The notes below the pieces were generated by a model, which did not search any database, had not been told where the DNA came from, and was given only the letters and a program-made list of their open reading frames with translations. The translations under genes were made by a program, and so were the position numbers. Below, piece by piece: positions 34,564 through 48,447 of a stretch of DNA of 64,000 nt. How positions within the stretch are numbered: position 1 is the stretch's first letter; every line of letters begins with the position of its first letter. Origin of the DNA: Blasia pusilla (taxonomy: Eukaryota > Marchantiophyta > Marchantiopsida > Blasiales); the NCBI GenBank assembly GCA_050084515.1, contig CM114273.1, positions 43,524,001-43,588,000 of the forward strand, in the 5' to 3' direction.

Positions 34564-37500
34564 TCTCTTAACCTATATGTGTCTCTCGACGCTAAGAGCA
34601 AAAAAAGTTTGGGTGCTCAAATGGCCCTATCGTTAGTCGCCTTCTTTTCATCCATGTTATAAAAACGAGTGAGAATCCATACCTACCTAGACTTTATGCT
34701 AAGAGCAAAAAGTTTGGGTGCTCAAATGGCCCTATGCAACCCTCTTGAACATCCATCATTGACTAGCATAGTGGCTGCACTACGGATAGAGCCACACACC
34801 ATAGAGCCCAAGCCTACAAGAACTATGGCTAAGTTGGGATCAACTGTATTGTCAACGTTAGGAAGATGACATGGCACACAATTACGATCATGTTCCTTCC
34901 AAATCATACCATCATATCCCTATAATAGGAGAACATCAAATGACAAAACACCTCACACTCTCAAAGTAGTGGGCTCTATAGTCACATCCAATGTCGTAAG
35001 TGCTATATGTTGTAAGTATACATGGCCTTCCTAATGAAACCTCCAAATAGTCGATCGATAACCACCTCCCCTAATAGTAGCATACCTAAACATATCTTGA
35101 TGATACGCAATTGCCAAGTTCTCAAATGCCATGGGCGTCACTCTCCGAAATAACTCAACCTTGTGAAAACATGCTCACATCCATACATTAGGCACATCGA
35201 GGTTCAACATCTCACTAGCATCTCTATGAATGGCCGTAGGCAATCTGACTCTCGGCCATAAAGCAACAAATACCGTGGGAAAGACGCTAAGCATGCATGG
35301 CTGCTTAATTTGTATCCCATCGCCAACCACGACAACTTGAGGTCCCAATCTCTTAGGTGCCTCTCTAGAAGCTATACTTGGGTTAGCCTCTCTTCACTGT
35401 CTGCGCGCACAACTCTCTCCGCTAGTCCATCTGCCTCAAGATGATCTTGTGAAGTGGTACGGTGGCCATGGTCAATCAACGACTGATCATACAAGGCTTG
35501 AAACTCCCAGAGAAACTCCATACTCTGGTCTATCAATACCTTGTCAAGTGATGTAGAGTGAAAAATATAACAAATAGCATAAATATCATATATTTATTTT
35601 ATCACAATCCAATGGATAATTCACATCTACAATTGGAAAAATCCCTAACCCACGGCATATTCATATGATGCTCTTTTTTAAAATTATTGATGAATTTGCA
35701 TAATTTTCCTCTATTGGTATGCTTCTTCAGAATTACACGCGTTGGTCTTATTATATGTATACACATAATGATACAACATACATCATGTCACTATCCACAT
35801 ACATAAATATATGTTACCATACTCACTCATAGCATTTACACACATATATGACCACATATCAAAATATCTCCTCTCATGGAACAAAGTTCTCATACACCTT
35901 CTCTCCCTTTCTTTTTGTGTATATGGAAAGTCAATGCTATTCCAAACATGGAACTTTATTCAAATACTAAGTTCTTCAATATTATCGTAGAGTTCAACCT
36001 ACCGATATTCCCTCTTGTTTTGCCCCAAAGTACTCTTGATCTTGAGCTTTGCAAGAAAAAGTCTTGGGTTGAGTCATTGGTTGTGCGTTCTAATGACTAC
36101 CGAGAAGCTCCCAAGCGCTAATCGGATGGTAGGAAGTTCTTTCCCAACCTTGACCAATATCCTCAAGTCACTTGTAGCTCAAACCTAAAACATGGCCAAA
36201 CATGGATCACGTTTAATCCCTTGTTCATGAACTGAGCGGGTAGGAAGAGAGAGTGCGCCCATACCAAATATGGTTCATGACACGTAGACTTATGCTTGAC
36301 TAGTTATCCTCCAAGATGGCTTAGTGAAGGTTTCCTACATCTTCCACAACTGTCAACTATCCAAATGCATCTAAGAGCTTAGACCCACCTTTTCTTGGTC
36401 TCATGGCTAGCGCTCATCTCAAATCTCCTTATTTAGTGTCTTGATGCCATAAGGAGGTACAAAACAACACCTTATGCTTAACTTAATGATAATGAATAAG
36501 GCGCTTGTCCAAGGATCTCCAAAAATTTGCTAAAAAAACCTATGATTAATGTATGATCTACAACAATCTCTAGTCAACATCAAGTATTCTTGACAAATAA
36601 CCCGCAACTGACACAATGAAGATGCAAGACAAGGTCACACAATAAAGATAAAAAAGGGAGTAGAAGTATTTGCATTTGAATTATACCAACGGTACACATA
36701 AACACTTAACGAGGAAGAAATATGAGGAAGAAAGCGGGTGAACACTACTTGAAATAATAAGAACATATTTCGGAACAATTTTTGCCATTATGCATTATGG
36801 TTCGAAACTTTTTTTTAGCTTCTAGACAAGATAGGAATTAAAGAGACCATGTGCAAGCACTCAATGGCCTCGATAGCTTTGATGTAGCACTGAGCGAGAG
36901 CTATATTCTTGCACGACTTCTAAGAGATGGAGGTAGAAATCGGCACACTAGAGATGGCAAACAAGGAAAAGGTTAAGGAAGTGTAGAATGTAAGAATGGA
37001 CAAACCTCTAAATTCCGTTAATCGGTGGGGAGATACTACCCTGATCCAATAAAAAGGGGACTATGTGAAATCAAATGGTGTGAGGATAGTAACTTCCCGT
37101 TGCCGTTGGAAATTTTGCAAGCTAGAGAAACGACGACCCCTCCATTGAGTAGAGAGCTTACCCACGACAATGGTAGTGCATAAAAGAAAGATTCCGAGTT
37201 TGACTAGGGAGCACTGACGCTACCTGGCCAAAGCAGCAATAACACACAATCAACATGCCGGTAGATGTTGACAGTTAAAGAAATTGTAAAAAATAGTAAT
37301 TGTGTGCAAGGAGAGTTTTTAGGAATTGCTCAATCGGGAAGATATTAAATAGAAACTAGCCTGCAACCCCACATTCCTAGGTTGCCCCTTCATTTTGTTT
37401 TTCCATCCCAAATTCTTGTGCTCGTGGCATGCCTCCCACATTGTGCAAAAAGCTCAATTACATTTAGCCAATGGGGTTGATGTATGAGCAAAGAAATAAT

Positions 37501-38301
37501 TTTCTATCTTGGCACCGCCTTAGTAACAAACTTAGACCGACAATCCACAATCAGGCTGGTAACATATTCGTAAGAAAAAGAAATGTCCAAAAAAAGTAAT
37601 TTCAAGAACGAAAACCTTTCATGATAGTGCTAGTTTGGGAAAGTTTTATAGGGTTACGAGATGAAGCCAAACATCCCTAAATCCCTTGATATTGCATCCC
37701 TAAGTCGCCCCTCCAAGTTGGCGATGATCTAATGGTTGTGATAATTACACATAAGTTCCTTAATGATGTGGATACCCTATGCAGCCTATGTTCTTTGAGA
37801 CAACCTACCCACAACGCTTATATTCAAGATTTAGGAGGTAGTAGTAGTTGCCCTAATAAATTGGATTCACCTGAAATAATGTTAGATGTGTATAAATCTA
37901 AACTATTAAGAGAGGATGGGGTTAGAAAAACCCTCCTCCAATGTTGACACCTGCCCTTTCAAACCTCTTCTACGGTTCATTTGGAGAAATCACATGGAAA
38001 GAGTAATTAAATTAAGACGGTGAAATTTTTTTTCCCTTCATCCATGCAAGAGATGACGGAATCATATTAAAAATGACTAGTGTATAGCTTGTGCCATGAA
38101 TGACTAATTATGTTCTAGACAATTTCAAATTTTTTTTCGTAATATGGGAAACAATTTCTTGTCGCCTAATTATCACATGTTAGATAGATATTCATAAATC
38201 AGGCATTTTCCAATAATAATATAATAATACAAATAATTGGTTTGCTGAGTTCGAACTAGGAGCCCTGGTTAACACCAGGTTCGAACCGAGTTTCGGGTAG
38301 T
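34564..38301. other. intergenic, no supported gene
   Basis: AT-rich spacer. A 60-bp motif (CTAAGAGCAAAAA-GTTTGGGTGCTCAAATGGCCCTAT) occurs twice, near 34592 and 34699. No open frame shows family resemblance. Confidence 0.4.
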
Positions 38302-38725
38302 TTGGTTTCCGCTCGGACATGGAGGCGGTGTAGTTGCATGCCGCTCCCGAACCCCGTCCAAACACAGCCTCATCATCCGTCGGGCCCTCAGGCTTGCAGA
38401 TTTCTTCCCCCATGGTGCCGATTTCTTAATCGTTGTGCGTCGATTTGCCCCAGAGGTTGGTTGTGCAGCGGCTTGTGCTTCGTCAGCATCAAATCGAGTG
38501 GTCGCACGCGAAGATTGGCGAAGTCTCGTGCAACTGCTGGAGTTTTTGAGGGTTTAGGGTAGCTCGTCAGGGCGTTTGTGTGTGCATGAGAAATCGTCAC
38601 GGCGGGAAGAGGCGTGTTTTCTTCTGGAGGTCGAGAGTCGGCGGAGGAGGAGCGTTGGTGAAATTGAAATTGGTGGAAGAAAGTGGTAGGGTGAGGGTGA
38701 GGGCGAGGGCGGGCTTGTCGTAGTA

Positions 38726-41700
38726 GTGGATGGTGAGGTAGAGAGGATGACGGCAGAGACCGTAGTGGAAGGGGCGGTGCACATGCCTACCTCAGTGAAA
38801 GAAGCTGTCGCAGCTGCTGCCAATGGGGATGTTGAGACGGCAGCGCACGTGAGTGAGAATGGAGAGGAACTGGCAGAACGAGCGGCAAAAAAGGCTCGAG
38901 ACGCAGAGAGGCGAAGGCGGAGGCGCAAGCAAAAGAAGAAGGCCAAAAGCGGCGTCAAAGCTGATGGTTCAGCCGAAAACGATAGCGACAAGGATGAAGA
39001 CGAGAAAGAGGTTCGTGTGTTTTGACCTCCCAGACTGTCCGTGTTTGAGTCTTCCAAGTGTTCTTCCGTGCGTAGGGAATTCGACAGATTTTGTTCAGAG
39101 AAGAGTCGTAACGTTGGTTGTTCGATCTTGTCACTCCCTTAAATTTGTTGAGGCCTGCTCTTTGAGTCGCGAAGGTTACCCGTGACCGCGGTGGTATTGT
39201 TTGCCTCCTCTATTGGGCGGTCTCTTGGCTGGCGAACTGGGATCTAGGCTCGCCACCATGGTCTGAGTTCTACACAGGGCAATAAATCCTTATTTAGATG
39301 CCTCTGGTGGGAGCCTTCGGCGCTTTTGGGGGGGAAGGTGCCGTGGCTAGTTCATTTTTCCGGATTTCCCGTGGTTTGCTCACAACACTGAGGTGATTCT
39401 GTGCTCGACGACTTCCAGGAAGAGGAGAGAATAGAGATTGAGTATGTGTCGGAGAAACCGGATTTCGCTGACAGTAATGGGCACTTGAATCCTCTCATTG
39501 AGGATTTCGTCAGGGTTTTCGAGAAGTTTACGAATGCGGAAGAGTTATTTCCTGTCGCCAAACAGGTGTGATTCCCTTGCGTTCTTGGTATTTGGTTGTC
39601 TTTACAGGATTTATTCGATTCTGTCACTTCTCTCGGTGTGTCGAAAGAAGTAGAATGTGACACAGTTTTCGTCTTCCCAGGAGGATGGCGTGAAGGAAGA
39701 AGCTGCACCTGCTGAAGAATCCAAGAAAAAGGTAGATTCAGATGACTCCGATGAGTCAGATCAGGACATCAATAAGCGAATCTCTAACAAGAAGAAGAAG
39801 GTGAGGAGTTACCACCTAGTCGATATTTTGTTCCCAACCAGCCCCGCCTTTACAAGTCCATATATTTTGCCTGTTTAGTGCGGCCAAAACAACGAAGTGT
39901 GGACCCTTATTTGTTTCTGGCGGTGTTGTGTCTGTGCAGCTCCAGCGACGCATGAAGATTGCAGAGCTGAAACAGCAATGTCTGAAACCTGATGTGGTTG
40001 AGGTGGGATCAGTGCATTGAAGCTGGCTCTTTCACAGATTTCACATTTTTTGGACCTCAACGATGTCATACTCCTTGACCAACAATCATCTTCGTCTAGC
40101 AAAGCATTCAAAAACTTAGTGGACTGAGCAAAAACATCTTCTAGTTAATTTTCCAGGAGCTAATCAGACTTATCTATCTGATCAGGAGTTGCAATTTTTT
40201 AAGCCAATATAAGTGCCGAGAATTCAGGCTTATTGTTCACCTTTTACTTGCAGGTATGGGATGCCACTGCAGCTGATCCACGACTGCTCGTATTTTTGAA
40301 GGCATACCGCAACACAGTACCTGTACCAAGGCACTGGTGTCAAAAACGGAAGTTTCTACAGGTTTGTAATTATTTGCATCACTCTGAGACGGGAATCTGT
40401 AACCCTGATTGGGAGGGGTGACGAATGTCAAGACTGTACGCATCTGGGACTTGCACTTGAAGAGAGTGGAGGACCAAAGCTGGCTTAGGTGTCATGCCTC
40501 TTATTTGCTACATGTGGTGGTTGCAGGGTGCGGCTCATCAGACAATCTGACCTGCAAGGAGGCCTGGTATGTGGGTGGCCACAGGAGGAGAGCCTCCCAC
40601 TGATTCCTCTTGATTGGTCCCTGACGTCAACTATGAATTGTCTTCCAAGTCTATGGACAGTTCTTGATGTCAGTCTATGTGAAAGGTCTGAGGGCTTGAA
40701 TGTGTTAAGTAGAGTCGGAACATATTTGGGGGGCTTGAGCTCAGGTTTTCATTGATGTATCTCTTGTATGCAGTCCTAACTATCTAGGAAAATATGTTGA
40801 CGTGAAGGCCTCGGGTTTACGAACATGAATGCTGGAGTAGTTCCGCTTGATGTTTGTGTGTGAGTTTTCGCCCTCTTTGTGCTCTGACTGGAGCTATTCT
40901 TCCTGGCAGTGCAGACTTTCCGGGCGTCACAGCTTCTCCTTGTCGATTCTGACTTTACTAGTGTTCTCGGCTAGGTTGGTTGGTAACATGAAAGATTGAT
41001 TTGGAGATCAGAACCCCACAAGAATTTCAACAGCATTGTGGATGACCAGAATGACATGTGGCTTACATGCCCGAGCCTTTCATATCCAAATAATATAACT
41101 TGTATGTTCTCTCATCGTGCATGTGTATGCAGGGAAAGCGTGGTATTGAGAAGCAGCCATTCCAGCTTCCTGACTTTATTGCAGCAACTGGCATCGAGAA
41201 GATAAGACAGGTTAGATGACGGTCTATCCTGGATTGAAGTTCTTATGCGAAAGCAATGCAGAAGGAAAGAGGCACCTTTTAGTGAGAAATCTGCAAACCA
41301 GGTTCCTACAAGCCACTGCAGCGAACATATTGGGCTGGCAGTAGTTTACAGGTCACCCCTCTGTTGGTATTAAGCAAGTTTGTTCGTACTAAGCAAGTTT
41401 GTTCATTTTGAACCAGGCTTATATTGAAAAAGAGGACAGTAAAAAGTTGAAGCAAAAGCAGAGGGAAAAAGTGCAGCCTAAAATGGGGAAAATGGACATT
41501 GATTATCAGGTACTGAGGCTTCCTGAATGGAGCATGTCAAAGCCGTCATGATGCCTATATTACTTGTGGATTGATGTTGTTGTTCTGGCTTTTTCAGCTG
41601 AAAGATGCTGCCAGATTGGCGATACTTGCCTGGGCTGTGAGAATGCAGTGAATGTAATCTATTGTTTTGCTACTTATTTTGGCGCACTGGACATCTCTTT

Positions 41701-44425
41701 CCAAACTAAGAATTGGCGTCGGCTGGTTTTGGCCTCCATTCAGGTTCTTCATGATGCATTTTTCAAGTTTCAAACAAAGCCAAAGCTAACTTCTCATGGG
41801 GATCTTTACCACGAAGGGAAAGAATTTGAGGTAAGGATGCCCCTGTGTGACAAATAATTTACCCGAGAATGTTTGGTTTCCTTGTGTTTAGGGTCAACCT
41901 GCTGCCTATGTTACATTCACGGACAGTGGGCTTCATATCAATTGTCCATCATATTCAGTCGCTCTTCGATAACCTTGGAATGTAAAAATGAAAATACACC
42001 AGTGCACATTCTCCTTCAGAATGCTGGAGTTGTTTTGATAGTAGTTGCTGCGTGGATTCAGGTCAAACTTAGAGAAATGAAGCCGGGCCATTTATCTCAG
42101 GAGCTCAAGGAATCTCTGGGTATGCCAGAGGGAGCTCCCCCTCCCTGGCTCATCAACATGCAGGTGCGGTGATGTGCAGTTGTGTTTCACAAAATTCCTT
42201 ATCTAAGAACTGGTGGAACTACTGTCTTCAGGCCATACTGTCAGATGCCCTAAGTAGTTTGAGCAGATTTGTCTGGTGCGTTTCTAATTTCAGGAGGCAT
42301 GTGCAGAGATATGGGCCCCCTCCATCCTATCCACATTTGAAGATCCCTGGTCTTAATGCTCCCATTCCTGAAGGAGCATCCTTTGGGTACCATCCCGGAG
42401 GTTGGGGAAAGCCTCCTGTTGATGAGGTGAGTCATGATCTCAACTTGAGCTATATCCCCTTTCCATTGTTATTATTTGCTGTACACACAATCTGAGACTT
42501 GATTACCTTCACCATCATGCAGTATGGGCGCCCACTCTACGGAGATGTGTTCGGAGTTCAACATCAAGAGGTTGATCACTATGAGGTATGTTGAGCAGGC
42601 TCTACCTAATTCAATTTTTTAAATTTGAATTTGCTCATCCATTCTTATTGATGGGTCATAGTCTAAATAGATGGTCAACAAATTCGGCTAATGGTCATTT
42701 CCTTGTGTATGGTCAGGAGGAGCCTGTTGACCGCTCTAAGCATTGGGGTGATCTCGAAGAAGAGGAAGAAGAGGAAGAAGATGAGGAAGAGGAAGAGGAG
42801 GAGGAAGAGCTCAATGAAGAGGAGCTTGAAGATGGAATTGAATCAGTCGACAGTCTGTCAACGTACGTGTGTAGTTTGTAGTTTCATCCAGTTCTTCATT
42901 CTTTGTCCTGCAGAGGAAGCCTTTCTTATCAACTCCTTTGTATAATATACTCTTCTGCTAGGATATCAGATCTGCTCTTGCCTTGTTAAAATTCATTTAC
43001 TGATTGTATGATTGTTCTGGCACATTCAGTACTCCTACTGGAGTGGAGACGCCTGATGTCATCGACCTGCGCAAAGCTCAACGAAAGGAGCCTGAGAAGC
43101 AATTATACCAGGCATGCTCTCTTAGCGTGCTTTGTCTCCATCATCCAGTTTCATGGTGGCTCTTTTCCTCATTCTAGTTAGCTATTTGGTGCATGCTGCT
43201 ATCAAGTAGCAGTTGCTATCGCCTTTGTTAAGACATAATCTTTAATTTAGTTGTACTGAAAACAAGTTTCAACTACAGGTGTTGGAGGAAAAAGAAGAGC
43301 GTATACAGCCAGGGATGCTACTGGGAACAAGCCATACGTATTCCTCTTCCCCACTTCATCTCTTCAGTGTTACTCAGGTCATTAGGTTTTAGCTTGAAGG
43401 CTTTGTTCAAGTCGACGAGCCCAGAGCTCTTCAGGAATTAAGATGTGGAGTACTGACACAGTAGTTCCTCTGTATATGTACACAAGAATTAAGACCTCCC
43501 AAATTCTGTCTTCGGATGCTGTGTGACTCAACAACTGCTGTCATATTTTCTATGTTGAGGTTAACTGTATTTTTTTATACAACCCTTGTAGGTATGTTTT
43601 GCCAACTGGAGGTGATAAAGCTGCTGCCAAGAAGGTAATTTCTCTACTTTCTGAACTTCGTTTTATCTTAGCATTGTGGCCGGGCTCTGCGAATGGGTAC
43701 TGGATGTTGAAGTGGAATATGGTCCTCCGAAGGTAGTTGATCACTTATTATGAACATTGTGATTCTAGGTGGACCTGCTGAAGAGTCAAAGGACAGATAA
43801 AGTGGACATTACTCTTCGACCAGAGGAGTTGGAAGGCTTGGATGATGTAGCCCTCGCTGCAAAGTAAGTTTTCTCGTCATCATTACAACATTTACAGTTT
43901 CCTGCAAGCAGTGGCTAAAGTAAGTTACACTTTGTGGATGTGGTCATGTTAGAAATTGTGTTGCAGAGCGCCATGGGTTTGTTTGATCGATGTGATTTGA
44001 TTTGTACTGCAGGTATGAGGAGGCTAGCCAGGAGGCTGTTTTACGAACGCAACGGGAAGACTTCAGTGACATGGTGGCTGAGGTAATTTACCAACTTTTA
44101 GCAGGGTTTGACAAGGGATTGTACAAACTAATATTGGTTGTCCTTGGGACAGCTGGAGCATAGTGTATGGATTGCTGTGTTAATGTAATGCTCCCAGCTT
44201 CATGTTACCCATCTGCAAAGTTCCCATAGATGCTTCTTGATCATTTAATGCATTTGTCCACTGGAGGTAGTTATGTCGATCTACAAGAAATGTTCTATGA
44301 TTAGTGATGAGGAAGTCCTCTTCAACCCTAACTGTTTTGGTCTCTGGCAGGCCGAGAAGAAGAGGAAACGGAAAGCTCAAGAAAAGGAAGGAAAGACGAA
44401 GAAGCAAAAGGATTTCAAGTTTTAG
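38726..44425 (+). CDS. SF3B2: splicing factor 3B subunit 2 (SF3b145/SAP145)
   Basis: Exons (GT-AG unless noted): 38726-39010, 39419-39565, 39681-39800, 39940-40002, 40254-40361, 41133-41210, 41417-41509, 41744-41830, 42062-42163, 42307-42426, 42523-42585, 42717-42862, 43030-43111 (donor is GC), 43279-43337, 43592-43634, 43769-43863, 44013-44082 and 44351-44425. All phases join, giving about 611 residues; an inner ATG at 38747 would give 604. Landmarks: Lys/Arg-rich N-terminus (KKARDAERRRRRRKQKKK), EVWDATAADPRLLVFLK (DUF382 region), PRHWCQKRKFLQ, LPDFIAATGIEKIRQAY, the PSP domain (LREMKPGHLSQELKESLGM), PPPSYPHLKIPGLNAPIP, a long Glu run (about 42760-42815), TPTGVETPDVIDLRK and the DFKF end. 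It is part of the SF3b complex of the U2 snRNP, anchoring it at the branch site in the nucleus. Confidence 0.95.
43112..43278 (+). other. SF3B2 intron with a non-canonical GC-AG boundary
   Basis: Exon ends TTATACCAG and the intron starts GCATGC, ending CTACAG. Reading phase requires this junction. GC donors are a known minor class of U2-type introns and usually show a strong -CAG/AAG exon end, as here. Confidence 0.85.
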
Positions 44426-45940
44426 GTCCCTCTTTTCTAATTTTGTTGGCTTGCTTTAAGGGAGGGGTGGTCATTTAGGATCATGAGTTCCATGACTTCA
44501 TCATTGGGACCATTGCTGCAATTTCTTTTGGCCTTTTGACCTTTTGGCCTATGACTTTACCATCTGATATCAAAGTGAATGCTGGAGGTGCTTTGTGCAG
44601 CAGAATTACTCGTCTCAGTTGGGACCTTAAACTGCCTTGAGGATTAGGTTGAAAGTGTGAAAATGGCAAATTTTACTAGGTTTGGGAAGGGCTGTCTGCA
44701 ATGCAAGCATTAAGTAAATTTGGATAGGGAGAATTACTTTCTTTGGGGCATGATGAAAATTTTCCACTGTGAGGTGGTACAATGCACCATGGTCGGAGTG
44801 TGGCTTCTGCTTCAAGAGACCTAACAAAGATAGGACGGTTTCAGTTTTAAATATCGCAGGGAAAGCCTATTCCCATGTGCTGTATCCTTGGAACACATCT
44901 TTATGCTGTTGGGCAAAGTGGGGTGATATGATACTAAAGGTAGTGATACCTGAACGGTTTTTGAGGATGAAGTTCTGAAAGGACTTCCTTGATTTCTGCA
45001 TCTTTTGTACCATTAAATGCAAAGCTCATAGAAGAGCCCGCAGTTGGTCAAGCACACCACATGGAGGTGAAGCGTAGACCTACCAGAGGGTTTATAAGGC
45101 ATGAGTCTTCTGCAGTGAACTTATACCACTGAATGTCTGAGATTGATGGAAGACTGTTGTATCGACAGACTCCTCCAACGGATTGGTCAGGAAACAAGGA
45201 TCTCAAATTGAATTTTGGAGGTTGTTTGAACAATGCTCGCGCATCCAATGGTGAAGAGCACCGTTTCAAGACAAGGAGTAAACCCTCTAAATGTAACATG
45301 GTAAATGCTTCAATAAGTGCGGCATGCAAGGACATGGAGAATGATCCATAGAGGAAAGATCCCGGAAATCACCAAATTACCAGAATTCTAGATTTTAACA
45401 AACCACAACTTCGTTTAGAAACTACCCGAGCCGGAATTCTGCCGAAAATACAAGTGCCGGATGAAATCTCCGAATTATCGGAGATTCTTTAGGACTGTAT
45501 GTGGATATCTGTGGAAGACCACCTCTTCTACCATCCACACCAGTTTGTCAGTAATGGGCATAAAAGAATCACACCAGTAATGGGCAGAAAGAATATGGAT
45601 TTACGTAATCCCTTATCCTTAGATTGAAACATGTCCTCGGAGGATGTGATGACATTTGTCACGTCAGCAAGACGTGGGGATAAGAATGATGCATCTCCCT
45701 TCATAGCACGGGCAGCTTATAATAAGACTTCACGTTTTTAGAACTATACCAATTGTGACAAAATTAGCATCCAAGGAGGAGTGTCTTCTTGTTTGCAAAC
45801 AATTATCGGTCGGACACGTGACAATTGGAAAAAAAATGTTGTTGGAATTTATGTGCATATTTGCTACACCAGAAAAACCTTTTCAAACACTTTTCAAGTT
45901 TCCGTAGACACATAACACGGAGGCGCGACGAGCGAGTGAG
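44426..45940. other. spacer between SF3B2 and SDR, no gene seen
   Basis: Presumably contains the SF3B2 3' UTR. Open frames are short and without resemblance to known proteins. Confidence 0.4.
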
Positions 45941-46550
45941 GCTGGGGCTCATAGTACCTGCACCGATTGACTGTTGTGCTTTCTACGCTGGGGAAAATTG
46001 AGGCATGGCAGCTTTTTGCCAAATTATGGTTCAGGGTCGCGAAAGGGAAGAATATCGAGCGAGATATTGTGATGAAATTGGGATCGATTTTATGGAGAGT
46101 TGAGAACGTAGCAGGGGAGGCAGCGCGAGCATAAACTGAGGAGTGTGTAGGTAAGCTTGAAGCTCGTAGCATGATGTACTGATTGATTGTTTTGCATAGT
46201 GTACAGGTGGACATTTTCTAATACTTCTAGGGAATTTTTTCGCAGTTGTTGCGACTCTGTGGTTCAGAGAAATGAATAAAGATAGCTTGAACGAGAGATT
46301 GGGATCAAATTGACACAGGTTCCATGGAGAACTGATTGTGTAGGTGGAGAAGGTTGGAGCTCATAGCGTGGCTGTACTGATCGATTGTTTTGCATCCTGT
46401 ACAGGAGAACATTTCTCCTCTACCTCAGGGCAATTTGTCGCAGTTGTTGCGACCTTATGATTCAGGGAAACCAGTAGGGAAGGAAGTTGGAACGAGAGAT
46501 TGAGGTCGAAAGCGGAACGAGTTTCTTTTTTTCTTCGCTGTTGCATAAGC
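45941..46550. repeat. three diverged tandem repeats (~200 bp) upstream of the SDR gene
   Basis: Anchors CTCATAGTACCTG (about 45948), CTCGTAGCATGATG (about 46162) and CTCATAGCGTGGCTG (about 46361) each start a unit containing an ACTGATTGATTGTTTTGCAT-like stretch and ending with a GAGAGATTG-type segment. Periods are about 214 and 199 bp. The third unit ends about 60 bp before the start codon. Confidence 0.8.
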
Positions 46551-46610
46551 ACGGGTGTCTGATTTGCGACTACAATTGATCCACTCTGCAGGGGAGCGGA
46601 TTTGGTGAAC

Positions 46611-48447
46611 ATGGTAGAGAATTTGAGTGGTAAGGTGGCCTTGGTAACAGGAGCCTCATCAGGAATCGGCCGGGAGATAGCGCTAGTGTTGGCCAAGCAT
46701 GGTTGCCATGTGGTTGCTGCTGCACGCCGTCTCCAGCTTCTCCACTCTCTGCAAGCCGAGCTCGATGCTTTTAGATTGGAGGATCGGCACAGCGATGCCC
46801 CTCATCCAGGAAATTTGACAACCGTGCTGTTGGATGTGAGCGCGAGCGAAGCGGCCATCGATGCTTCCGTGGACGAAGCGTGGAAGGCGTTCGGGGGCAT
46901 CGATGTTTTAGTCAATAACGCGGGTGTGAGAGGTACACGAAACATTTCTCAAACCATCACGCCATCACATTACTTCGTGCTGCCAAGCGGTGCATGCTTG
47001 CTAAACCCTCACATTTCACATGCTCTCATCAGTCTACTGTCGCTTGTCCACGCATAGAGCTCCGTTAGCTGCTCTCCTCTCGCATGTAATTGTTCACATT
47101 GATGACCAGAGCGAAGGAAGGTGAGCTGACTTCAACTTCCGCGGCCATAATCGTTGTTGCAGGACCTGTGAAATCTCCTCTCGATTTGGATGAGTCTGTT
47201 TGGAATAGCACTATGCACACAAATCTGAGGGGCCCGTGGTTAATGACGAAAGCTGTAGCAAGAAGAATGCGTTCAGCTCAAAGAGCGGGCTCTGTCATAA
47301 CCATCACTTCTACTGCGGGTCTTGAGAGGAGCATTCTACCCGGAGCAGTCGCTTACGGCACCTCCAAGTCCGCTGCCAATTATCTAACCAAGGTTTGTGA
47401 ATTAACCACGATTGAAAGAGTGTTAGCAGTGATGTCTCGTCCTCTCCTTTCCGTTTGGTCACTCAAGTTAAGTGCAGAACTTCCTTCAGATTCCCAAAGA
47501 AGTGATTATAGTGTTACCAAATCTGTGAGAATTGTCGTGATGCGTCTACCCAGATGGCGACTCAGTTGTCAATACTCCTGGTCACCCTATTCTCCCAATT
47601 CTTCCAGATGCTCAAAGAATCGAAGTTACAGCAGAGCTCTCAAATCTGTAACACAGTCGTCGATGTGCATCTATCTAGATGGCGACTCAGTTGTCAATAC
47701 TCCTCGTCACTGAAGTCTCCCATCATTTAAGAAAGACACAAGCACATCCAACGCCATAACTGGTCTGATTCAACACACCTGTTATGGTCAGTTGCTGTCA
47801 GTCAGTCACACCTCCAAGCCCACAACTGGTCTGATTCAATAAACTTGTCGAACTGTTGGTGAGTTGCTGGTGTCAGCTAAGTAAGGTCTGCATCGGTGGG
47901 AAGTTTGTGGTCGGGGGTGTAGGTTTCGCATTACTTTGCAGCCATGTCATGCTGCAGTTGTGGTCCAGGTCAGATCTGCAACGGTTTGTGGTTAGTGTCA
48001 AGGTGTTGCATTACATTACAGCCATGTCATGCTGGAGTTGTGGTAAAAGTGAGCTCTGGAATGGTTTGTGGTTTGAGGTTCTAGATGTCGCAATAGATTG
48101 TGTTGATGCTGTGTTCTCGCAGCTCCTTAGAACCATGAACTGATACCAGTTGGGTTGTGTGCACACAGTCTATTGCATTGGAACTTGGCAAGCACAAAAT
48201 CCGAGTAAATTCGATTGCAGCAGGCATGTTTCGGACGGAGATCACCGAGAAGCTTTTTGACAAAGAGTGGTTACCAAAAGTGGGAAAACAAATAGTCCCA
48301 ATGGGCAGGTGGGGAATCATCAATCCTGATTTAACATCGCTTGTTCTTCTTTTGGCTAGTGATTCGTCCTCCTACATCACTGGGAACGTCTTCATTGTGG
48401 ATGGAGGCCAGAGTTTACCCTCAGTGCCCTTCTGGTCTTCACTATGA
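46611..48447 (+). CDS. short-chain dehydrogenase/reductase (SDR, FabG-like)
   Basis: Three exons: 46611-46932, 47163-47392 and 48169-48447, GT-AG, phases joining to 276 residues. Classical SDR signature: TGASSGIG (coenzyme-binding Gly motif, residues about 16-23), LVNNAG near residue 102, the catalytic Ser in ITSTAG, and YGTSK with the catalytic Tyr/Lys pair. The C-terminal IRVNSIAAGMFRTEI, SYITGNVFIVDGG and PFWSSL follow. It would be an NAD(P)H-dependent oxidoreductase; substrate cannot be told, though FabG-like or plant At3g46170-type SDRs are the nearest known pattern. No targeting peptide is evident. The ATG at 46611 is the first in frame before the Rossmann fold. Confidence 0.92.
47393..48168 (+). 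repeat. SDR intron 2 with three pairs of direct repeats
   Basis: The 776-bp intron holds duplicated segments: AGATGGCGACTCAGTTGTCA at about 47553 and 47679; ACTGGTCTGATTCAA at about 47759 and 47825; GCCATGTCATGCTG at about 47941 and 48021 with similar flanks. The repeats suggest local slippage or duplication. Confidence 0.8.

Noticed and set aside
38250-38300. tRNA-like T-arm (GGTTCGAACC)
   Set aside because: No anticodon stem, D-arm or acceptor stem could be folded around it.
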